A stretch of DNA of 64,000 nt from Odobenus rosmarus divergens (GCF_000321225.1 NW_004450303.1:490406-554405), one strand, 5' to 3'; shown: positions 1-12,650, counted from the stretch's first letter. Translations and numbers: made by a program. The notes: generated by a model from the letters alone, not told the origin.

Positions 1-172
1 TTCTAGAGGGGAGGAGGGTGGGGGAATGGGTTAGTCTGGTGATGGGTATTAAAGAGGGCACATTCTGCGTGGAGCACTGGGTGTTATGCACAAAGAATGA
101 ATTATGGAACCCTACATCAAAACCTAATGATGTAATGTATGGTGATTAACATAACAATAAAAATTTAAAAAG
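1..172 (+). mobile_element. Carnivoran L1 3' UTR fragment, cut by window edge
   Basis: This is the 3' terminal part of a fairly young carnivoran LINE-1. It has a purine-rich G stretch, then the GAGCACTGGGTGTTATGC core, then CTAATGATGTAATGTATGG and an A-rich tail. The same block recurs at 18412-18779, 52493-52674, 58323-58700 (reverse) and 63060-63542. The 5' side runs off the window, so its full length is unknown. It is non-coding and carries no ORF2 sequence here. Confidence 0.88.
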
Positions 173-854
173 TATTTCAGTATTATGAAATGGAGATAAT
201 CCTGACAATACATGTCATATTGGAGGAGTATAAGAAATAGTTATGAAATGAGAAATTGTTGGATCCAGCAAATATTTTCTCTGGCATCTACCAAAGTGTT
301 CAATTGACATGAGAGAATAACCATGCCCCTAAAACTCTTGTGTAATATATATTCCTGACCATCACAAGAGTAGAAAAATGTAATACAATAGACCAAGGTG
401 TGGTCAGGAATATAGGTGCTAGCATCAGAATATTTTCCGATCATCTAAAAATTCTGCCTTTGGTGAACAACACTGAACAAAATCCCATTTATATATCAAA
501 CTTCCTCATGTAACCGAATAGTTTATCTAAGATAATATAAACTGCAACAATGCAGTGAGAGTTATCACAGAATTGTCAGCCTACTGAATGCACTCTTCAT
601 CAGTAATGGAACATACACATTACTTCATATCTGTAAACATTTTTACAATTTAAAAAACACTTGTAAATATATTATTTAATGAGCTCAGAAGGCTAGGACT
701 CTATAACTCTGATGAACAAAAGGGGTAGAATCAGATCACCAGCAATCAGTTCTGGTAATGAAATAAAACAATTGCCATGAATGCAATACTCAGTACAAGC
801 AATGTATTCTACCAGTAGGAATTGCTTATAATTCATTTAAAAAAAACAACTTTT
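173..854. other. No gene seen; AT-rich DNA
   Basis: No supported gene. A 67-codon minus-strand frame at 241-444 matches nothing I recognise. The stretch around 600-700 has a faint L2/MIR-like look that is too decayed to call. Confidence 0.6.
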
Positions 855-930
855 TTATCACTATGTTGTACACCTGAAACTAATGTAATACTGTGTGTCA
901 ACTACACTTCAATTAAAAAAAAATTACTGA
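855..930 (+). mobile_element. Old L1 3' terminus
   Basis: It contains the sequence ATCACTATGTTGTACACCTG, followed by a CTAATGTAATACTGTGTGTCAA-like segment and an A-rich tail. This is the usual last 80 or so bases of an older Laurasiatherian L1 subfamily. Only the end is preserved. Confidence 0.75.
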
Positions 931-3139
931 ATATAAAGAAGAGAAGAAAGGAAGAATAGACTTAAAGATGCATTGGTCAATAAATACAACACACGTGTAT
1001 AATAGTCTACATATGGATAATCTCCTATGGTTTGTACTTAATATCAATTATTTGAGAACTTCTCCAGGATATTTTTGAGTCAATTTTAACCCGTCCAAAA
1101 AAAAGCCTCAGATGCCTATCAATGTTTGATATCTATGAGAATGCATGCACAGAAAGGAAGTTCACATATTGCCAAATATCTATCTCAACAAATAATCATA
1201 TATGACATCAGTACCATCATTCAAAATAAACCAACTTGTATAATTACATAATTCATAAAGACATGAAATGTCTGATACAACTCGCCTACTAATTATAGCT
1301 CAAATTTCCTCAAATGATAAAGAAGATTTAAATAACCATACTAAACTACTTATTTTATTTATAACACATATATGAAGCCTAAAGTCTTTACCTAAATATA
1401 ATCTGTAGATGAATCTTATAAAATTCCAATGTCAGAGAATATGAATTTATGAATGCATGTAGTAAAAAAATTGAAAGTATATACCCAACATTTACCCCCA
1501 CTTAAAATTTTTCATGTATAGATTTTATCATCACTGAAATATAGATGTCAAGTGCCCTCAATTTAAACAACAGTCAGTCGTAAGTTTTCTAAAATCCCCT
1601 TAACCCTGTACTGCTTCTGGAATCCTAATTTATGTTTTGGTCAGTTCTGTTAGTTTCTGCAAATGTATTGGCAGCCTTTACTTCATAATGTAGACAGGTA
1701 GATGATAGAAAATAGAGCCATAGTAGAACCATACAATTAAAATGCTTCTTGAGAGGGTGCCTCTGTCCTAGTTGAAGCAGTTTTAATTGCACTGGGGCTC
1801 CCTCTGATGAAAGCTCTTGATAAAGGACAACCCTGTTATTAATTTTTCCAGGATCTCTTCTGAAAGGCTCTTCAGCCTCTCTTAGCAGAATGCATCTAAC
1901 AGCTGCAATCTAAAACCTTGCTTTCCCAATGATCATGGTGAAAAACAAAAACATGATCTTGAGGCAAATATGCATACAAAGGATAATGACTTTTGAAGCA
2001 GTGACATGTTTGATAATGCCTCTGAATGGCTCATCTCCAATCTGTGTCAGTCAAAATAATTTTGACTTTAAACAGTCGGAATCATTTATTTTTCTTTTTA
2101 AAGAAATAGATATAGATTTAAGTATAGCTCTAAAATGGTAAAAATTGGGAGAAAATGTGAAAAATACTCAGTTCCTTAAAGGATACACTGTGTTTGAAAT
2201 TTTAGTTCAGAGATTCTAACTCACTCATCTCTTGTGAAAGAAAATAATCCCAAACCACACAGGTAAACTGTCAGTGCTGTCAAATATCAATGAACAATTC
2301 ATCATCAATCACCGACACTTTATCTCTCGGGAAGACTCTGGAAGTTGTCCAAAATATCATTGAGTGACCCCAAGGCTATCACAAATACTTAAAGAGATCT
2401 TCATGGGATCTTTTGAAATTTTGCTTTTAATGTTTAACGCCTTTATTGTTTCCCTCTCGCCAGACTCTTTTTCAGACTCTTGCAACTCCACTTTAATGCC
2501 TTTGTTATTTCAGGACACAGTGGAAATGAAGACAGCCTTTGTACATGATTTATAAAGTGCATATTACTATAGCAACCATACTGTAATTTTGAAAACAGGT
2601 ATCTTTATAAGAAACTGGATAACTGTAATGAGAAATGACAACAAATGGCAGGACAGTTTAATTTTTAGCTTATTCTATTCTCCACAATTGCCTTCTTTCA
2701 TTTGCATTATCAAGTAGTCTATTAATTTTCACACTTCCACTAATAGTAGATTCAATCTAGTTTTATCCATTGTCAGTGGATTCATGTAGAAGAATTGGTT
2801 CCATTTTCTTCTGAGGGACCTCTAACTAAGGGAACTTAAGTAGTTTAAACATAACTCAGTGGGAAAAGATGAAATCTTTAGTCTTTGTTTCCAAGACAAT
2901 GCTCAAATATTAAAAATTAAGGGATGCTTGACATTGGTAACAATAAAAGCCAGATTATTGGTTACACTGTTTCACAGCAAGGGAACGCTGTTGTCTCAGT
3001 GAGTGATGCTGACAAGAACACTCACAACTAAGGCAGGCAGGCCAGCAACAGGATATCAAAAAACAGCTGAGGCTCACAGAGGTGCCAAGAATGCACATGT
3101 AACAGAATATGGGCAGATCATTTGGTACTACAGATCTCT
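931..3139. other. No gene seen; mostly unassigned AT-rich DNA
   Basis: No coding region is supported. Short frames at 1929-2141 and 2364-2555 show no domain, conserved motif or splice context. Around 3065-3120 there is a weak antisense MIR-like patch (GAGGCTCACAGAGGTGCCAA). Confidence 0.55.
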
Positions 3140-3370
3140 AGATAGACAAAGAGATCGGGACTCAAATCCCTTCATTAAATAAATGAAGACTGCACATTGA
3201 TGATATGCTAGGCACCACAGAAGCCTCAAATGACACAGCAGTGAAAAGGTGAATGAGGTCCCTGTCTGCAGGGAACTTACAGTTTGGTGGAAGAAAAAGC
3301 ATTGAAAAATCATATAAATAATATCTAACTAACTTTGTTGTAAGTGACATGAAGAAAAATGGCAGAATAT
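3140..3370. repeat. Ancient mammalian repeat, L2-like
   Basis: The segment with ATGACACAGCAGTGAAAAGG and GTCCCTGTCTGCAGGGAACT, then TTACAGTTTGGTGG, follows the order of a well-known L2-type block (a phrase of the kind 'acagtgaacaagacagacatggtccctgccctcatggagcttacagtctagtgg'). It is highly decayed. Overlapping minus frames at 3128-3350 are by-products of this repeat. Confidence 0.5.
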
Positions 3371-4393
3371 GTTAATGGTATATTACACTGGGTCCTGAAC
3401 AAATGTTATATTTTTATATATGTGGATAATAGAACAAGAGTAGGAATCTATCATTGTTTGGTCATTATTTTGTGCTTTGGGGTAAACAAAGGAAGGGAAA
3501 TCTATGCTTTTGACTTCCGGCAGCTTTGTAGGTATCTAGTTCATACCTAAAGAGCTAATTCAACACAATTTCAGCAAACCACGTGACATTGCGGCTGTGC
3601 TTTGTTCTTTGCTTTGTTTTTAGATCGATTGCAGAAACTCATCCCAGGGATATATTTGTAGTTATTTCTGTGTGCTCTATTATTTGCATATAGTTTCTCC
3701 AGCTTTTCTACCTATATACAATGACCTTCTTTCTGCTTTTCATATTAAAATCTTGCATACTCTTCACAATTAATCTAAAATACCTTCTTATTCTTGGAGC
3801 CTCTCTTTTCAATGACCTTCCATATCATAATCAAAGCAACACTCATCAAAAATTTTTTGGATAACCAAATTAGTATATATTCATTGGAGATAATATGAAA
3901 ATGACAAAAGTAGACTAGTACGCCAATATACACCATGCAGTGACTTCTTTAAAGAGGCATGCAGTAACTGTATGTCTGTGTTAATGTGTAATGAGAGAAC
4001 CTAACCCAAGTATTCCACATTTTGTGATTTTGCTTTCTCATGGTAGACTAACAGAGTTAAAACGCTGTGAGTCATGTCTATCTTTAGCAAGGTAAGCTGC
4101 ATAACTTCAACACAAACTTCTGTCTGATCATGCTTGCTAAGGCTCCCCTGAAGTTTGCAGGTAACCACCCCGGTGTGCACCTCAAATTCTGACTCAGTTG
4201 AGCCTGCTCTGTGGCCCTGGACCATTTGGAAACTGGGACCAGTTCAGGAAACTGAATTGTCATTTGTTGGCACTGTGCATGAGAGGAATTACTAGATAAC
4301 AAACCCATTCATCAGATCTGTCCCTGCTATTTTTGTCTGCAGTTTCTGTTTCAATGCATTCAAAAAGGTGAAAGTATGTCCTTTCCCAGAAAG
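3371..4393. other. No gene seen
   Basis: Nothing assignable. Overlapping 74-codon minus frames at 4001-4308 have no recognisable motif and no splice or promoter context. Confidence 0.5.
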
Positions 4394-4408
4394 GAGAGGT
4401 TTTTAATT

Positions 4409-4629
4409 TTTTTTTAAAGATTTTTTATTTATTTTTATTTATTTGACACAGAGACAGAGATAGTGAGAGAGAGAGCATAAGCAGGCGTAGCAGCAGGCCG
4501 GCAGAGGGAGAGGGAGAAACAGGCTCTCTGCCGAACGAGGACCCTGATGCAGGGCTCGATCCCAGGACCCTGGGATCATGGCCTGAGCCGAAAGGCAGAT
4601 GCTTAACCGACTGAGCCATCCAGGTGCCT
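4409..4629 (-). mobile_element. Can-SINE (SINEC), antisense
   Basis: Read on the minus strand this starts with a tRNA-Lys-like head, passes through a CT-rich middle and ends in an A-rich tail (the T-rich stretch at 4409-4440). It is flanked by an imperfect target-site duplication, GAGAGGTTTTTAATTT at 4394-4409 and GAGAGGTCTTTAATTT at 4630-4645. The 87-codon frame at 4425-4688 is a SINE translation. Confidence 0.93.
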
Positions 4630-4645
4630 GAGAGGTCTTTAATTT

Positions 4646-6334
4646 CGCCTGGCTCTATGTGTGAAAAACTAAAGAAATCAATAATCACTTAGAAAATATT
4701 AGGAAATATAAGAAGGAATATCTATTGTTTTCAGGCCAAATACTCTTACTTCCCAAATTTAAAACATCCATGTTACTGGTTTGACATGTAGTGTATAAGA
4801 ATCACTGTAATGATGAGGTTTAATTTTGAATCCTAGTTTCCAAGAGCTGTGAGTTCAATTCTTACTTCTCTAAAATAGTATGTTATGAGTACCAATGTAC
4901 TTGCCTTATCTAGTTCCTAGTTGACTCATAAGCAAAGTTGGAAAATTATGTTCTGATAAGAGAAATAAATTAATTCTGAAAAACGTAGATGTATATATTT
5001 GATACTAGAAAGATGAAATATTTCCAATCTTATGACTTCATTTTTCTCAGTGAAGTATGAGGTAGAACTGTGTGTGAGGATTTTGAGGAGAGAAAAGATA
5101 TGAAATAGTATTCGATTATAGACGAGCAAACCTAATAGATGAAAACAAGAAAATGGATGGACAATGTTTAGATTTCTGCAATGATTAGTAATATTGTGAT
5201 TATAGTTAAGCCAATCCACTAGGTCTTGTAACTTTTTTTATCCATACTACAATGCACATCTCTAAGTATGGTAAAAAAATGGGATTCCTCCAATAACTGA
5301 ATTATGCTTTCAAATTAAAGAGGATGGAAATAAATACAAGATTAGATAAAAAATTACATCTTATTTAAAATAGAGCTGCTTTCAAATAAGCACTAGAGTA
5401 TTTTTACTTAGGGTGTTCTAATATGAATAAACATTTTCCTGTAAATATTTTTATAAGAAATTTACCTCAATAAGACAGAAGACAGATTTAATTTTTGCAA
5501 CTCTTTATAAACTCCCTATTAAGGATCAAATATCAAGTTCTTGAGTTTTCCAAAGGGTAATCATTATAAATGATTTCCATAGTAGCTGAGATTACTGTAT
5601 CAGGTTATGAATCTAAATATTATGTAACAGAATATCATGTGGGAAACCAATAGTTTAAAATTTTTGCAAAGTGATCATACCTTTATTTGAAATTATCAGT
5701 TAATCTGATATGGATTTATTTCTTTAATATAAAAAATGAAGTAAAATGGGCTTCGAAGCATCCAAGTTTAATAAAGCAAGACAACTTAATTAAAAAAAAA
5801 AGAACTATGATTAACTTTGTTGTGAATTTGGGAAATACAAACATTACTGTATGGGGAATATCACTTAAAAAATAAAATTTAAAACAAAACAACAAAAAGA
5901 AACTAATTTTATGAGTCATTTAAGCCTTAAATAACTATTAAATTGTTTAAATATATTAAACTCTGATATGTACCCATTTCGAGCAACTGCTTTTGAGTTT
6001 CATTTACATAGAGCTGTGAACAGCCTACTACTGAGTCTTTTACTTTCAAAAAATAGTTTTCTCTTGAAGAATGCTCCATAATGTAAGATTCTGGCAAACC
6101 CAACTATGAGCCAAAGAAACAATAAACTACTTATTAAACAGTGGTTTGTTTCTAGTAAAATTGTAAATATGTGTATCTGATGCCTTTGTATGCAATGTGA
6201 CCTCTTATTACTCTAAGGTATTATTTTAATAATAGGGAATTTTTTTCATACATGTCAAGTTCCCAAATTCAGGTAGTCCTCATCAAAAGGCTATATAATC
6301 TTTAAGACTTTATGTAAAATATTTATAATATAGT
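4646..6334. other. No gene seen; AT-rich DNA
   Basis: About 1.7 kb with no assigned repeat and no supportable gene. The frame at 4926-5219 (97 codons, minus) is rich in Phe, Ile and Leu, as expected of translated AT-rich DNA, and has no domain. Confidence 0.55.
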
Positions 6335-6672
6335 TTACTCTTGAACAATACAGGGGTTAAGGTTGCCAATCCCCTTCACAGTTGAAACTCCATGTATAAA
6401 TTTTGATTCCCCACAAACCTTACTAATGGCCTGTTGACTGGAATACCTTAGCAATAGGATGAACAGTTGATTAACATATACATTGTAGGTTATATGTATT
6501 ACATACTGTATTCTTACAATAAAGTAAGCTAGAGAAAAGAAAATGTTATTAAGAAAATCATATGGAAGAGAAAATACATTTACAGGCTTGTATTCTATTT
6601 ATTAAAAAATATCTGTGTAAAAGTGGATCCAATGCAGTTCAACCCTATGTTGTTCAAAGACCAATTGTAATT
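6335..6672 (+). mobile_element. Tigger-like non-autonomous DNA transposon fossil
   Basis: The ends form imperfect inverted repeats. The left end reads CTCTTGAACAATACAGGGGTT, and the complement of the right end reads GTCTTTGAACAACATAGGG. The interior holds GTATTCTTACAATAAAGTAA and AAGAAAATGTTATTAAGAAA, which match the pogo/Tigger-derived MITE type found throughout mammals (MER8-like in my memory, name not certain). It is non-coding and about 340 bp, shorter than the form I recall, so probably internally deleted. Confidence 0.72.
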
Positions 6673-7029
6673 CTTTATCACTTAAGGATATTGAGGTTTT
6701 TTCAGTATTGGTGATAACTTTTTATTGTACATTTTTAGTAATTCAAATGCCATCTGGTTGCCATATAACATTCTATTTATTGTTCTATATGGATTTTATT
6801 TTGTGAAGGCCTAAGTATAAGCTTCAAACAAAATTGTTTTGTATCTCAATTAACCTAATTTCTTTATCAACGACAATGATCAGCTTAATTGTACCAAAAG
6901 TATAATATTTAGCTAGTCTTAAAAATAATCTCAGTACTACAAGGACATGGGGCCAACATATTCTCTAAGGCAGTCTTATTTTACCAGTGTTTTACATATC
7001 ACTATTTTGTTAATGTCATTGTGGAAGAT
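6673..7029. other. No gene seen
   Basis: AT-rich and unassigned. The 78-codon frame starting at 6947 runs into the MIR that follows. Confidence 0.5.
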
Positions 7030-7290
7030 AAAAGTCTATAAGGAGGCAGCATGGTACAATCTGAAGATAAACATGTTTTGGAACCAGTCAAACCTGGGTG
7101 AAAATATTGGTTCCATCATTTACAAGTTGTATGAATTTGGGTACATATTTATACTCTTCAAGTCTCAATTCCCCAATCTCTGAAACAAATTTTAAAATAA
7201 TAACCAACTAAATGGTTGTGAGTTTCTGAGCTATTGATACATGTGAAGCCCTTAGCCCAGGCTGTTGTACATAAAAACAGGTAGTTTCCA
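7030..7290 (+). repeat. MIR SINE fossil, sense
   Basis: The order of landmarks matches MIR: GCAGCATGGTACAATCTGAA, then GGAACCAGTCAAACCTGGGT (the B-box side), a TTCAAGTCTCAATTCCCCAA-like core, and ATACATGTGAAGCCCTTAGC near the 3' end. It is strongly diverged, as expected for this family. Confidence 0.72.
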
Positions 7291-7479
7291 AAATGATACC
7301 GGCTCCCACTCCTATAAAGTATCATTTGTGTATATAATTAAGCATTAGGTTCCCCAAGTTCCTTAATATTGGATTATCCTTTGACTATTATTTATACTAC
7401 TTTCTTAGTTTAAATGCATTATAAGCTTTACCAATGTCATCATTACAACTAATTTGCAATGTCATGTAATGATTATACT

Positions 7480-7680
7480 CTAATAGCCACTTTACAAACA
7501 ATAAAATATCCATTTCTCAAAATATTCCTATGAGTTAGGCATTTTCATCCCCATTTTACTGGTCAGGGAGGTGACATGTATAAATGTTATGTCATTTGTC
7601 CATGTGATACAATTAGTAATTAGAAAATCTAGAATTTAAACCCAAGTATGAACACCTCCAAAGTCTTGCTCTGAGAGACA
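7480..7680 (-). repeat. MIR SINE fossil, antisense
   Basis: It contains CCTATGAGTTAGGCATTTTC, ATCCCCATTTTACTGGTCAG, a decayed 'acttgtccaaggtcacacagctagtaagt' segment and AGAATTTAAACCCAAGTATG. That is the MIR complement in the right order, so this copy is opposite to the one at 7030-7290. Confidence 0.7.
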
Positions 7681-8057
7681 AAAACATTTCCTCTATTTGA
7701 TCGCATAAGATAATTCTTTCAATGTTTAGAGGTTATGCCAATTGAAAAATAACATTCATTTAAAATTATCAAACAGCAGGTAGGTAGTAGATGTCAGAAT
7801 GCAAAGTTATCTTTCTCTAAGTGATCCTTTGTTAGAGAAACCTTTAGCTGGTGGTATTCAGACGAGTAACAAAGAAATTCAAGGAAATGTTAGGCACGCA
7901 GAAAGGAAATAAATATATATGTGGTATTCTGGCGGGGATTTTAGGAACAGCTGCATTAATGCAGAACAGAATTATCTCAATTGTTGAAATTTTATTATAT
8001 TTATTGATTTTCTAGTAGGGAAAGAGTCTTTTACTTATGTTTATTAAAATATCTTTT

Positions 8058-8251
8058 TTTAAAAGATTTTATTTATTTATTTGAGAGAGAGAGAGAATGA
8101 GAGATAGAAAGCATGAGAGGGAAGAGGGTCAGAGGGAGAAGCACACTCCCTGCTGAGCAGGAAGCCCGATGTGGGACTCGATCCTGGGACTCCAGGATCA
8201 TGACCTGAGCCGAAGGCAGTCGCTTAACCAACTGAGCCACCCAGGCGCCCC
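8058..8251 (-). mobile_element. Can-SINE (SINEC), antisense
   Basis: An almost complete copy with a perfect 16-bp target-site duplication, TATTAAAATATCTTTT, at 8042-8057 and 8252-8267. The tRNA-like head lies at 8190-8251 and the T-rich complement of the tail at the left end. It shares the 'GAGAGGGAAGAGGGTCAGAGGGAGAAGC' type middle with the copy at 48300-48495, which suggests the same subfamily. Confidence 0.96.
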
Positions 8252-8267
8252 TATTAAAATATCTTTT

Positions 8268-9192
8268 GATATGTCCATGGAATTACTCTTTCAGAATAAT
8301 AACAGAATTTAAAAATAGTCATATGGGCAGTTTCATTAAAATTATATTTTATGCACATATTTTAAAATATTTCCACAGTGACTACAAATGTAAAAATAAT
8401 ATACATATTGAAATGTATATATGTAACATATACAACATATTTGAATATTAATATTAAATATGTAATGTAAAATAAAAATGAAAAATAAATATTTTCAAGC
8501 AATGCTTCAGAGCATTCAAAAAGATTTGTAGAAATAATTTTTCACTATACATGTTTATGATGTGTATGATAAGAAATACTATCATCATACTCAGGAATGA
8601 ATTATTGGTATATATTGAACTGATAGAATAAGACACAATTGACAGGGCAAAGTAACTTTTTTACTGAAATGTGATAGATGGCTCTTTGTGGGAAATCTCC
8701 CCAAATTAAAACTGAATATACTTGTTTTTAACTCACAGCATATTATATTTGCCTGAATTTTTAATAAAACAGAAGTGGACATAATTAAGATCATGACAAT
8801 AAATGAAAAAACACTTAAAAATATTGGAGAACTGGATCGATTTTGTAAATATTCAGTGGGAAATTTTAATTAAAGTACATGCTGTTGCTCACAAAATTAT
8901 ATAAATGCTAAATAATTGAGGATATATAACGATGATGTAAATTCATCAATGTGTTCTTTATATGGTTGCAAAAAAATGATCAATAGCTCTTTCAAACTGA
9001 CTGTATTGTAAGACAGAGAGGTAGATTGTATCAAAAAGTGATTTCTGCAAAAAAAACCACTGTGAGAAATGATTACTAACTAGCAACTCTTTGAAATAAA
9101 AATTAATGTCTCATGTACGTTTTATTTTTCATACTGCCAAGATCAATTGTTTCTGCTGTCAGTCCGGTCACAAAATAATTACTAAGAGTTTG
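8268..9192. other. No gene seen; very AT-rich
   Basis: Low-complexity AT-rich DNA. The frames at 8266-8451, 8454-8636 and 8591-8794 have the Ile/Phe/Asn-rich composition of translated AT DNA and no recognisable motif. Confidence 0.55.
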
Positions 9193-9205
9193 TTATAATA
9201 TCTTT

Positions 9206-9400
9206 TTAAATATATTTTATTTATTTATTTATTTCAGAGAAGGGAGGAGGGGGAGAAGGAGGGGGAGAGGGAGAATATCAAGAAGGCTCCACACCCAGAG
9301 CAGAGCCCATCTCGGAGCTTGATCTCATGACCCATGAGGTCATGACCTGAGCTGAAACCAAGAGTCGGGTGCTTAGTCAATTGAGCCACCCAGGTGCCCC
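9206..9400 (-). mobile_element. Older Can-SINE, antisense
   Basis: A diverged SINEC whose head side reads GAGCCACCCAGGTGCCCC and whose middle has GCTGAAACCAAGAGTCGG. That variant is also seen at 41592-41801, 45545-45739 and 57789-57990, so it is probably an older subfamily. The flanks carry a degraded duplication, TATAATATCTTT and TTATAAATATCTTT. Confidence 0.9.
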
Positions 9401-9416
9401 TATTATAAATATCTTT

Positions 9417-10084
9417 ATAGGATTACTATTTTATGGTCATGATATCTCTAAGTACTATAGTAGTTAGTTGTTAGCCATCTCCCTATGTTCCAAGGTAGCA
9501 GTTTAACAATATCTTTGTGGTGATAGATAAGGATAACTTGTATACCATGGAAGCTAACACTGCCACCCACCAAAATGCATTTTGGCAATTGTCTGTATGC
9601 CCCAACTAAGAGGTTTAGCATTTGTGTGATCATTTGGTATACCATTGTGAATTCCAAGGAAAAGATTATAACAGTGACAATATGAATAATAAATTAGTAG
9701 TGAAAACTGGGGAAGTAGTTTTTGAAGTTGTTTTGGTATTCTGGACAAAATAATGATGACATTACAATTTAATGGACTAGTCTTTCTTTCTCAAAAATTA
9801 CATACTTACAATGGTAAAGATTAGAAAATAAATATCAGCAAATCCCAAGGAGAACTTGGGATAATTTGGATGTATACCTAGAAAAGGATCAGGAGAATCA
9901 GAAGAGTATAGGGCTAAGAGAGGAGAGTAAAGATTTTTAAGGCATTAATACATTATGTTCTCAAATATTGTAGAGGTTAACAAAATAAAGATTAAAATTA
10001 TGGTAGTTATCTACAGAATTATTAACACAGAAAGCAGTAATGCCTTGAATAAGGGAAACTATAGTGGAGAGGAAGGGCTGACAC
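9417..10084. other. No gene seen
   Basis: Unassigned AT-rich DNA. Overlapping minus frames at 9448-9748 are unsupported. Confidence 0.5.
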
Positions 10085-10262
10085 TCTTCTAGAACAGCCC
10101 TCCAACAGAACTTTCTGTGAAGAAGGATGTGAACTGTATCCATAATATCCAATATGATAGCCTTAGCCACATGTGACTCTTGAAATGTGGCTTGTGTCAC
10201 TGAGGAAATAAATTCTTAATTTATCTATAATTTATTTAATTTACTTAAATATAAGTAGCCTA
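10085..10262 (+). repeat. Ancient DNA-transposon-like (MITE) fossil
   Basis: The phrases CCAACAGAACTTTCTGTGAA, CCAATATGATAGCCTTAGCC, ACATGTGACTCTTGAAATGT and GGCTTGTGTCACTGAGGAA occur in the order of a common mammalian element with 'gctgtccaatagaac...agccacatgtggct' wording. I believe this is hAT/MER-type but do not trust the exact name. Confidence 0.55.
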
Positions 10263-10620
10263 ATGAAGCAACAGTATTTGTAATCACAGAACTAAAGATT
10301 TCAGAAATTAATATATAGTAAGAAACTGACCACACCACTAAAATAAAGCTTTCAAAATATCTGGCATGAATAAAGGGATAAAATCATCCGGAAGCAGGTG
10401 TAAAATGTGAAATCATTTGAAATAATTTGGTTTTTTCACCTTATGTGCCTACAATGGAATAGAAATAAGCATGAACAAATGATAGTGGGTGGAAAAAGTA
10501 TACATGGACCAGATGAACAAAATAAAATACAAGTGAAGTGTGAAAAATAATCTTAGTATTTGTTGAATAATTTTGTTCTAAAAGTTATAAAAGTTTTGAT
10601 GTAGTTAAAAGTCCAATACT
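10263..10620. other. No gene seen
   Basis: AT-rich, nothing assignable. Confidence 0.5.
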
Positions 10621-11095
10621 ATCTTATCTTTCTGACTTTGGTGTATATCCTGGTTATTCTGCAATTGCCCACGTAGCTCATTCATTTTCTACCCTCTTTG
10701 TGTCCCAGGAGGCTGAGTTCTGTTGACTTCCTTCCACAGATGCCTTTGATCTTCAGCTCTGTATTATGTTCATCCAATAGGAGGAATTGGAAGAGAGAAG
10801 TCATGACATTGATTTTGTTTGAGCTGTCTCTCTTTCCTTCCTCACTGATAAACCTTGTCTGGCAATTTCTCTCTTCTCCTCATTTCCCCCACCCACCTCT
10901 GGTTATATAGCTTCCAAAGTCCCCTCAGTCCTAATGGTGAGTGATAATGGTTTCTCATTGTTGCTTAACCTAGGTCCTTAATCACTATTTGTTTGTTTCC
11001 TTAACAATGTCCACACCTCTGGAAACATTTCGTTTATTAAACTCTCTTCAATTAAACACTTTAAGTGGGCCGTTTGTGTCCTGTTAAGCTTAACT
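10621..11095 (+). repeat. Ancient interspersed repeat, family not named
   Basis: The order of CTTCAGCTCTGTATTATGTT, CATCCAATAGGAGGAATTGG, TTCCTTAACAATGTCCACAC, TTTATTAAACTCTCTTCAAT and a GTGGGCCGTTTGTGTCCTGT-like end recalls a common mammalian repeat that ends with a polyadenylation-like 'TTATTAAACTCTC' and 'TTTCCTG' phrase. I cannot name the family. The 70-codon frame at 10698-10910 lies in it and is not a gene. Confidence 0.5.
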
Positions 11096-11520
11096 AATTG
11101 GAAATGAGAGTAGCCCCAGGAATTAGTTCCTCAAATTAAGATTTTGGCACTGAGTATCTAATATAAAGATTACTTCCTTGGAAGGGAGAGATGAGATGCT
11201 GATAATTCATTATGTGAAACGCCATCATGATTACTTAAATTATAACCTATACTGTGATGGAATGGCATGCTCAATGATGACAAAACATTAGAAAGATACT
11301 TGCTTGTGGCACTTAATTACTATAGCAACAATGGAAATTAAAATATTTGCCTCTTATTGCTTTAGGAAAAAGTACTCAAGGAAGAAAAGAAATAAAATAA
11401 ATTTAAAGCCTTGAATTCCCAATTCCAAGCATGGGTGGAGGCCAAAAAAGCCTGTATGTCAGCCTTAAAGAAATATAACGACCTGTAACCACAACAGGCA
11501 CAATGGAAAATTTCAGTAGA
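11096..11520. other. No gene seen
   Basis: Unassigned. The 70-codon minus frame at 11362-11574 shows no family features. Confidence 0.5.
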
Positions 11521-11529
11521 GAATAAAAA

Positions 11530-11665
11530 TCTATAAAAAACAATCAGACTAGTTATACTTTTTACGGTGATCACTTATAACATATACAAATATTGAATCA
11601 TTATGTTATACACCAGAAACTAATATAATGTTGTTAATACCAGTTATACCTAAATAATACAGGTA
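11530..11665 (+). mobile_element. Old L1 3' terminus
   Basis: It carries GGTGATCACTTATAACATAT, then TATGTTATACACCAGAAACT and AATATAATG, which is the same 3'-end theme as at 855-930 but more decayed. A TG/TA-rich simple stretch follows at 11665-11705. Confidence 0.65.
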
Positions 11666-11736
11666 TGCGTGTACAAGTATGTATGTATATGTGTGTATAA
11701 ATATATCCAGACTGTAATATAAAATAGCTTCAATTT

Positions 11737-11934
11737 TTTAAAAGATTTTATTTATTTGTCAGAGACAGAGAGACAGAAAGAGAACAAGCAGGGAGAGCAG
11801 CAGGCAGAGGAAGAGGGAGAAGCAGGCTCTCTGCTGAGCAGGGAGCCTGATGCAGGACTTGATCCCAGGACCCTGCGGCCATGACCTGAGCTGAAGGCCC
11901 ACACTTAATAGACTGAACCACCCAGGCATCACCT
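11737..11934 (-). mobile_element. Can-SINE (SINEC), antisense
   Basis: A full-length copy. The target-site duplication AAAATAGCTTCAATTT at 11721-11736 is matched by AAAATAGCTTCATTT at 11935-11949. The head has decayed (GAACCACCCAGGCATCACC). The 89-codon frame at 11748-12017 is a SINE translation. Confidence 0.93.
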
Positions 11935-12650
11935 AAAATAGCTTCATTTGAAAACTGAGTAGATGTGTTTAATACTACAGATGGAGAATTAAAATTTTTG
12001 AAAAGAATATAAAACATTCAGAGAGAAGCACCAAGAAAGAAAGAAAGAATACAGACAAAGAGCTTAAGAGAAATATGGGATAGTGAAAATTTCTTGAATA
12101 TATTGAAATAGAACTCCAGGTGAAGAAACAACAGAAATGAAGCAGAGCAATATATTAAGTGATAATCATCAGTAAACTACCAAAACTGCTGAAAAGATCT
12201 CAAACCATCAAATTGGGAAGCAATATGAATCCAGAGCAAAAGAAATTTAAAGTCAAACATATCTAGAGACATCATGTTAAAACTGCAGGAAACCAAAGAT
12301 GATGAGCAGATCTGGGGAGAAAACAAAACAACAAACAGCTTCCTTTTTAACAGAGAGAGAGTGAAAAAACAGAAAAAAATTAAATGACATTTTCAAAAGT
12401 ACTAAAAAAAAATTTGCCATATTCTCTAAAAATGAAGGACAATAAAGTATTTGAAACAGAAATTGAGAAAATTAACATCAGCAAAATTATGTTAAAGGAA
12501 TCATTAAAGCAAGCTCTTCATGTAAAATGAAAATTGTCCCATGTGGAAGCACAGAAATGTTAGAAAGAATAGAGAATAATGGAAAAAAATGTGGGTAAAC
12601 ATATAATACTAATAATATTGTTTGCCTTTTTAAAATATATAAAAACCTCA

